Shown: positions 60,325 through 64,000 of the stretch, piece after piece
How the letters are laid out: each line of letters begins with the position of its first letter
How positions within the stretch are numbered: position 1 is the stretch's first letter
Assembly: GCF_030811115.1 (NCBI RefSeq)
Contig: NZ_JAUSQK010000001.1
Location: 2,170,001-2,234,000 of the forward strand
DNA from: Olsenella profusa DSM 13989
GTDB lineage: Bacteria > Actinomycetota > Coriobacteriia > Coriobacteriales > Atopobiaceae
Reading direction: 5' to 3'
DNA: 64,000 bases
The notes under the pieces: generated by a model
Told to the model about the DNA's origin: nothing
Seen by the model: the letters and a program-made list of their open reading frames with translations, nothing else
Database searches by the model: none
Program-made: the position numbers and the translations under genes

Positions 60325-61106
60325 CGAGCCGCGACACCACCAAAGCGACGGCTTCTACCCTGGTAGGAATGGATGGCACGCAGCAGATCCCAGCGGTCGA
60401 AGTCCGGCCAGAGGGTATCGGTGACGTAGAGTTCCGTGTAGGCGAGCTGCCACAGTAGGTAGTTGGAGAGCCGCAGCTCACCTGACGTGCGAATGAGCAG
60501 GTCGGGATCGGGCAGGCCATGGGTATAGAGGCAGCGGGGCATGAGCTCGGGCGTGATGTCGTCCACCGCAAGCTTGCCGTCGCGCACCCGTTCGGCGATG
60601 ATGCGTGCGGCGCGGGCGATCTCGGCACGCGCGCCATAGTTGACGGCCAGGGCAAAGGTCATGCCCGTGTTGTCCTTCGTCTCGTCGAGCCCCCGCTGGA
60701 ACACCTCGAAGGTCTCCCTGGGGAGCGCCGTGAGGTCACCAAAGAAGCGCAGCCGCACGTTCTCCTGGTGGAAGAGGGGCAGCTCCTCGATGAGCGTGGT
60801 GGCAAACAGGTGCATGAGCAGGTCGACCTCGTGTTGGGGACGCTTCCAGTTCTCCGTGGAGAAGGCATAGGCCGAGAGCACGTCGATGCCCAGGCGCACG
60901 CTGGCCGTGACCGTCTCTTTGAGGGAGTCGACGCCTGCGACGTGGCCGCTCGAGCGGTCGAGCCCCCGTGCCTGTGCCCAGCGCCCGTTGCCATCCATGA
61001 TGATGGACACGTGCGCGGGCATGCGCGCAGCGTCAATGGCCCCCAGGCTCACGTCGCCGGGTGCGTCCGCAAAGTACGCGCGCTGTCGTGTGATGTCCGT
61101 CTGCAC
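60321..61106 (-). CDS. uppS: Undecaprenyl (isoprenyl) diphosphate synthase
   Basis: Makes the C55 lipid carrier for peptidoglycan precursors. SIIMDGNGRWAQARGL is the catalytic N-terminal motif (about residues 34-49), and the ending FDRWDLLRAIHSYQGRSRRFGG is typical. It uses the isoprenoid supplied by dxr, ispG and ispH. GTG start with GGAG upstream, immediately after the frr stop. Confidence 0.95.
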   Translation of the reverse strand: MQTDITRQRAYFADAPGDVSLGAIDAARMPAHVSIIMDGNGRWAQARGLDRSSGHVAGVDSLKETVTASVRLGIDVLSAYAFSTENWKRPQHEVDLLMHLFATTLIEELPLFHQENVRLRFFGDLTALPRETFEVFQRGLDETKDNTGMTFALAVNYGARAEIARAARIIAERVRDGKLAVDDITPELMPRCLYTHGLPDPDLLIRTSGELRLSNYLLWQLAYTELYVTDTLWPDFDRWDLLRAIHSYQGRSRRFGGVAAR

Positions 61107-61661
61107 CTAAATCTCCATGACCTCGGCGGTCTTGGTCTTGAGCATGTCATCGATCCTGGCGACATAGGAATCCGTGAGCTTCTGGATGGCCTTCTTCTCC
61201 CGCGCGACGTCATCCTCGGAGAGGTCGGCATCCTTCTGGGCGCGCTCGGCCGCATTGTTGGCATCGCGGCGAGCGTTGCGTACGGCCACCTTGGCCTCCT
61301 CGGCATACTTGCCGCACTCCTTGACCAGCTCGCGGCGGCGCTCCTCGGTGGGCTTGGGGAAGGGCAGGCGGATGCAGCTGCCATCGTTACCAGGAGTGAT
61401 GCCCAGGTCGGACATCTCGATGGCCTTCTCGATGGCCCTGAGGGAGCTCTTGTCCCATGGCTCGACGACCAGCATGGAGGCCTCGGGGACCTTGACGGCC
61501 GCCAGCTGCGTGATGGGCGTGGGCTGACCATAGTAGTCCACCTTGATGTCCGCAAGCACCTGGGCACTTGCCCTGCCGGTGCGCACCTTGGCAAAGTTGT
61601 GTCTGAGGCCCTCGACGCACCTTTCCATGTGCCGCTTGGCGGAATCGGTGTATTGGCTCAT
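61107..61661 (-). CDS. frr: Ribosome recycling factor
   Basis: A 184-residue protein of two domains that splits post-termination ribosomes with EF-G. RHNFAKVRTGRASAQVL and LTDSYVARIDDMLKTK ends are typical. It follows pyrH with an 8-base gap and precedes uppS directly. Confidence 0.96.
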   Translation of the reverse strand: MSQYTDSAKRHMERCVEGLRHNFAKVRTGRASAQVLADIKVDYYGQPTPITQLAAVKVPEASMLVVEPWDKSSLRAIEKAIEMSDLGITPGNDGSCIRLPFPKPTEERRRELVKECGKYAEEAKVAVRNARRDANNAAERAQKDADLSEDDVAREKKAIQKLTDSYVARIDDMLKTKTAEVMEI

Positions 61662-61669
61662 GATTGCTC

Positions 61670-62389
61670 CTATCCTTCCACGACGGTCGTGCCGACCGCC
61701 TCTCCCCTGAGGGCACGTTCGAAGACGTTGTCCCCATCGAGGTCGAAGACCATGATGGGCATGTGGTTGTCGTGGCAGAGGGCCGCTGCCGTGGCATCCA
61801 TCACCTTGAGCCCCTGGGCGAGCACGTCATGATAGGTGATGGTGTCGAAGCGCTGGGCATCGGGATGCGTCACGGGGTCGGCGTCGTAGATGCCGTCCAC
61901 CTTGGTGGCCTTCATGAGCACCTCGGCCCCGATCTCGCAGGCGCGCAGGGCCGCCGCGGTGTCCGTCGTGAAGTAGGGGTTGCCCGTGCCGGCTGCGAAG
62001 ATGGTGATGCGCCCCTTCTCCAGGTGGCGTATGGCACGACGACGGATGTAGGTCTCGGACACCTGGTGCATCTCGATGGCGCTCATGACGCGGCACTGCA
62101 TGCCATTGTGCTCGAAGGTGTCCTGCAGAGCCAGACTGTTGATGACCGTGGCCAGCATGCCCATGTTGTCGCCCTGGGCGCGATCCATGCCAGCCGCCGC
62201 CCCGGAGAGGCCACGGAAGATGTTGCCGCCGCCCACGACCACGGCGATCTGGACGCCCCCCTCATAGGCGGGCTTGAGCCTGTCCGCAATCCGCTGGGGG
62301 ACATCCGGGTCGATGCCAAACTCCTTGGATCCCATGAGCGCCTCGCCCGAAAGCTTGAGCAACACGCGATGATACCTGTATCCAGACAC
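61670..62389 (-). CDS. pyrH: Uridylate kinase
   Basis: Phosphorylates [14 protein letters not shown] (P-loop-like glycine site), [10 protein letters not shown] and the UMP-binding [16 protein letters not shown] are present. The start is a GTG at 62389 with GGAGGTG upstream. A promoter and a terminator separate it from tsf, so pyrH and frr form a new transcription unit. Length is 239 residues. Confidence 0.95.
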   Translation of the reverse strand: MSGYRYHRVLLKLSGEALMGSKEFGIDPDVPQRIADRLKPAYEGGVQIAVVVGGGNIFRGLSGAAAGMDRAQGDNMGMLATVINSLALQDTFEHNGMQCRVMSAIEMHQVSETYIRRRAIRHLEKGRITIFAAGTGNPYFTTDTAAALRACEIGAEVLMKATKVDGIYDADPVTHPDAQRFDTITYHDVLAQGLKVMDATAAALCHDNHMPIMVFDLDGDNVFERALRGEAVGTTVVEG

Positions 62390-62443
62390 TACCCACCTCC
62401 GATGCGCGCAGGGACGTTGCATACGCCCGAACCAATCGCATTG

Positions 62444-62452
62444 ATTCTACCA
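62444..62452 (-). promoter_or_regulatory. Extended -10 promoter of pyrH
   Basis: Read on the minus strand, TGG followed by TAGAAT matches an extended -10 box (62444-62452). No clear -35 is visible. It places transcription start near 62437, about 48 bases before pyrH. Confidence 0.5.
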
Positions 62453-62485
62453 GAGGTGTCCTATGTGCCCTGCTCCGTTTTACCG

Positions 62486-62534
62486 GTAGGCAGAGCCTAC
62501 AAGAACGAGGGGGCCGACATCCGTCGGCCCCCTC
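62486..62534 (-). terminator. Two hairpins after tsf
   Basis: A perfect 12-base stem (62507-62518 with 62523-62534) with a 4-base loop lies 24 bases past the tsf stop. A second stem (62486-62491 with 62495-62500) follows. There is no long U-run, but the stems are strong and suit a terminator between tsf and pyrH. Confidence 0.7.
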
Positions 62535-62557
62535 CACGAGGTGAGGTGTGCGACGCC

Positions 62558-63427
62558 CTACGCGCCGAAGGCGAAGCGGACGAAGGACTCGATGGTGATG
62601 GTGTCGCCGCAGGCCTTGCCGACCTTCCCAGCCAGCTCGGAGATCGTCACGGAGCCATCCTTGATGAACTCCTGCTCGGTGAGGACGACCTCCTTGTAGA
62701 ACTTCTCGAGCTTGCCGGTGGCGATCCTCTCCTGGATGGCCTCGGGCTTGCCGGAGTCGGCGGCCTGGGCCATGTAGATGGACTTCTCGTGCTCGATGGT
62801 CTCGGCAGGCACGTCCTCGCGCTTTGCGGCGACGGGGGCGGCGGCTGCCACCTGCATCGCGACGTCATGCGCAAAGGCCTTGAACTCGTCGTTGGAAGCC
62901 GTGGCCTCGCTGCCGAAGGAGAAGGCGACGATGTCGGCGAGCTTGCCGCCGAGGTGGGTGTAGGACGCGAGGGCACCCTGCTCCTGCTCGATGCGCTGGA
63001 AGCGGGCGACCTTCATGTTCTCGCCAATGACGTGGATCATCTCGGTGAGCTCGTCGGAGACGGTGCCGTCGCCCATCCTGCAGGCGAGCAGCGCATCGAC
63101 GTTCGTGGGATCCTCGTTGGCAACGACCTCGGCAAGCTGGGTCGCAAAGCCAGTGAACTTGGGATTGGTGCCCACGAAGTCAGTCTCGCAGGTGAGCTCG
63201 AGGAGGGCGCCTTTGGTGCCATCCTCCGAGACGTACGCGGCGATGGTCCCCTCGTTGGTGTCGCGGCCAGCACGCTTGACGGCCTTGGCGACCCCCATCC
63301 TGCGCAGGACGTCAACGGCCGCCTCGAGGTCGCCATCGGCCTCGACGAGGGCCTTCTTGCACTCCATCATGGGGGAGTCGGTCATCTCACGAAGCTGCTT
63401 GACCTGGGCAGCGGTGATCTTTGCCAT
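62558..63427 (-). CDS. tsf: Elongation factor Ts
   Basis: Guanine-nucleotide exchange factor of EF-Tu. The N-terminal AAQVKQLREMTDSPMMECKK and TDFVGTNPKF are characteristic. AGGAGG precedes the ATG at 63427. Length is 289 residues. It is downstream of rpsB with a 40-base gap. Confidence 0.96.
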   Translation of the reverse strand: MAKITAAQVKQLREMTDSPMMECKKALVEADGDLEAAVDVLRRMGVAKAVKRAGRDTNEGTIAAYVSEDGTKGALLELTCETDFVGTNPKFTGFATQLAEVVANEDPTNVDALLACRMGDGTVSDELTEMIHVIGENMKVARFQRIEQEQGALASYTHLGGKLADIVAFSFGSEATASNDEFKAFAHDVAMQVAAAAPVAAKREDVPAETIEHEKSIYMAQAADSGKPEAIQERIATGKLEKFYKEVVLTEQEFIKDGSVTISELAGKVGKACGDTITIESFVRFAFGA

Positions 63428-63467
63428 AAGGGCCTCCTTGATCGGGAACGAAGTGGGTAGGTGAGGG

Positions 63468-64000
63468 CTACTCGGCCGCGGGGGCTTCGGAAGCGACGAC
63501 TTCGGGAACGGCGGCGTGGGTCTCCACGGCAGGGGTGGTGGCGCCGGCGGCCATCTCCTCGGCACTGATCTGCTCCTTGCCGGAGCCGGCCAGCACGGCG
63601 TCGGCCACGAGCTCGCACATGAGGTTCACGGAGCGGATGGCATCATCGTTGGCGGGGATGCCGTAGTCGACCACGTCGGGGTCGGAGTTGGTGTCGAGCA
63701 GCGAGACGACGGGGATGTGCAGGCGGTTGGCCTCGCGGATGGCGATCTCCTCGCGCTTGGAGTCGACCACGAAGAGCGCTTGGGGCAGGGCCTTGAGGTC
63801 GCGCACGCCGCCGAGGTTGCGCTGGAGCTTCTCGAGCTCCTTGGTGAGCATGGCCTGCTCCTTCTTGCCCCGCAGCGCCATGCGGCCGTCCTCGACCATG
63901 GCCTCGAGCTCCTCCATGCGATCGATGCGGGATCGCATGGTCACGAAGTTGGTGAGCATGCCGCCGAGCCAGCGCTGGTTGATGTAGGGCATGCCGCAGC
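63468..64000 (-). CDS. rpsB: Ribosomal protein S2, N-terminus beyond window
   Basis: Small-subunit ribosomal protein, about 177 visible residues. MPYINQRWLGGMLTNF and IPVVSLLDTNSDPD are conserved S2 segments. The frame continues past the right window edge, so the first part is not seen. The C-terminal tail is alanine-rich and glutamate-rich. It lies at the start of the rpsB-tsf unit. Confidence 0.95.
   Translation of the reverse strand, partial: CGMPYINQRWLGGMLTNFVTMRSRIDRMEELEAMVEDGRMALRGKKEQAMLTKELEKLQRNLGGVRDLKALPQALFVVDSKREEIAIREANRLHIPVVSLLDTNSDPDVVDYGIPANDDAIRSVNLMCELVADAVLAGSGKEQISAEEMAAGATTPAVETHAAVPEVVASEAPAAE

Overview
The window looks like the chromosome of a high-GC Actinomycetota, most likely a member of the Coriobacteriia (Atopobiaceae, Olsenella-like). 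This is inferred from the FHA-protein/FtsR-like MerR pair, dense GC-rich operons with many GTG/TTG starts and 1-4 base overlaps, MEP-pathway isoprenoid genes, and Coriobacteriia-type versions of several housekeeping proteins. Species cannot be fixed from the sequence alone.

Layout. 1-12110: housekeeping and metabolism on the minus strand (apt, ftsR-like, FHA, ridA/patB, GcvT-like, PBP5-type carboxypeptidase, pgsA, a DmlA-like dehydrogenase, dCMP deaminase, GH32), then a Trm9-like methyltransferase facing a plus-strand elp3. 12110-23350: a variable island with lower-GC cargo. It holds a GNAT gene, a ferritin-type cargo plus encapsulin shell operon with a strong promoter, an integrase remnant, a type II restriction-modification pair, and three insertion sequences nested inside one another (IS3 in IS21 in IS1595). 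The island ends at a decayed gene, a terminator and tRNA-Pro. 23350-46660: a long, mostly minus-strand run of core genes: an O6-alkylguanine alkyltransferase homologue, a two-gene ABC exporter, two ABC-F proteins, nfo, coaBC, cysteine desulfurase, rpe-gpsA-plsY-der-ispH-plsC-cmk, a phosphatase, rluB-scpB-scpA and an M50 protease. 46660-52800: tRNA-Ala, tRNA-Ile2, tRNA-Val, an N5-(carboxyethyl)ornithine synthase-like gene, an Nramp Mn/Fe transporter with a palindromic operator candidate, and an IS30 element between two gene fragments that have both lost their 5' ends. 52800-64000: an FMN hydroxyacid oxidase, then proS-ispG-rseP-dxr-cdsA-uppS-frr, and separately pyrH, tsf and rpsB (cut by the window edge).

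How the genes work together. Three MEP enzymes (dxr, ispG, ispH) supply the isoprenoid precursors that UppS turns into the undecaprenyl carrier, while gpsA, plsY, plsC, cdsA and pgsA make phospholipid. patB and ridA overlap and form a logical make-and-detoxify pair for 2-aminoacrylate. The Elp3/methyltransferase pair could make a wobble-uridine modification resembling the eukaryotic Elongator/Trm9 route; this is the most interesting functional hypothesis here. The encapsulin operon is a self-contained iron-storage compartment.
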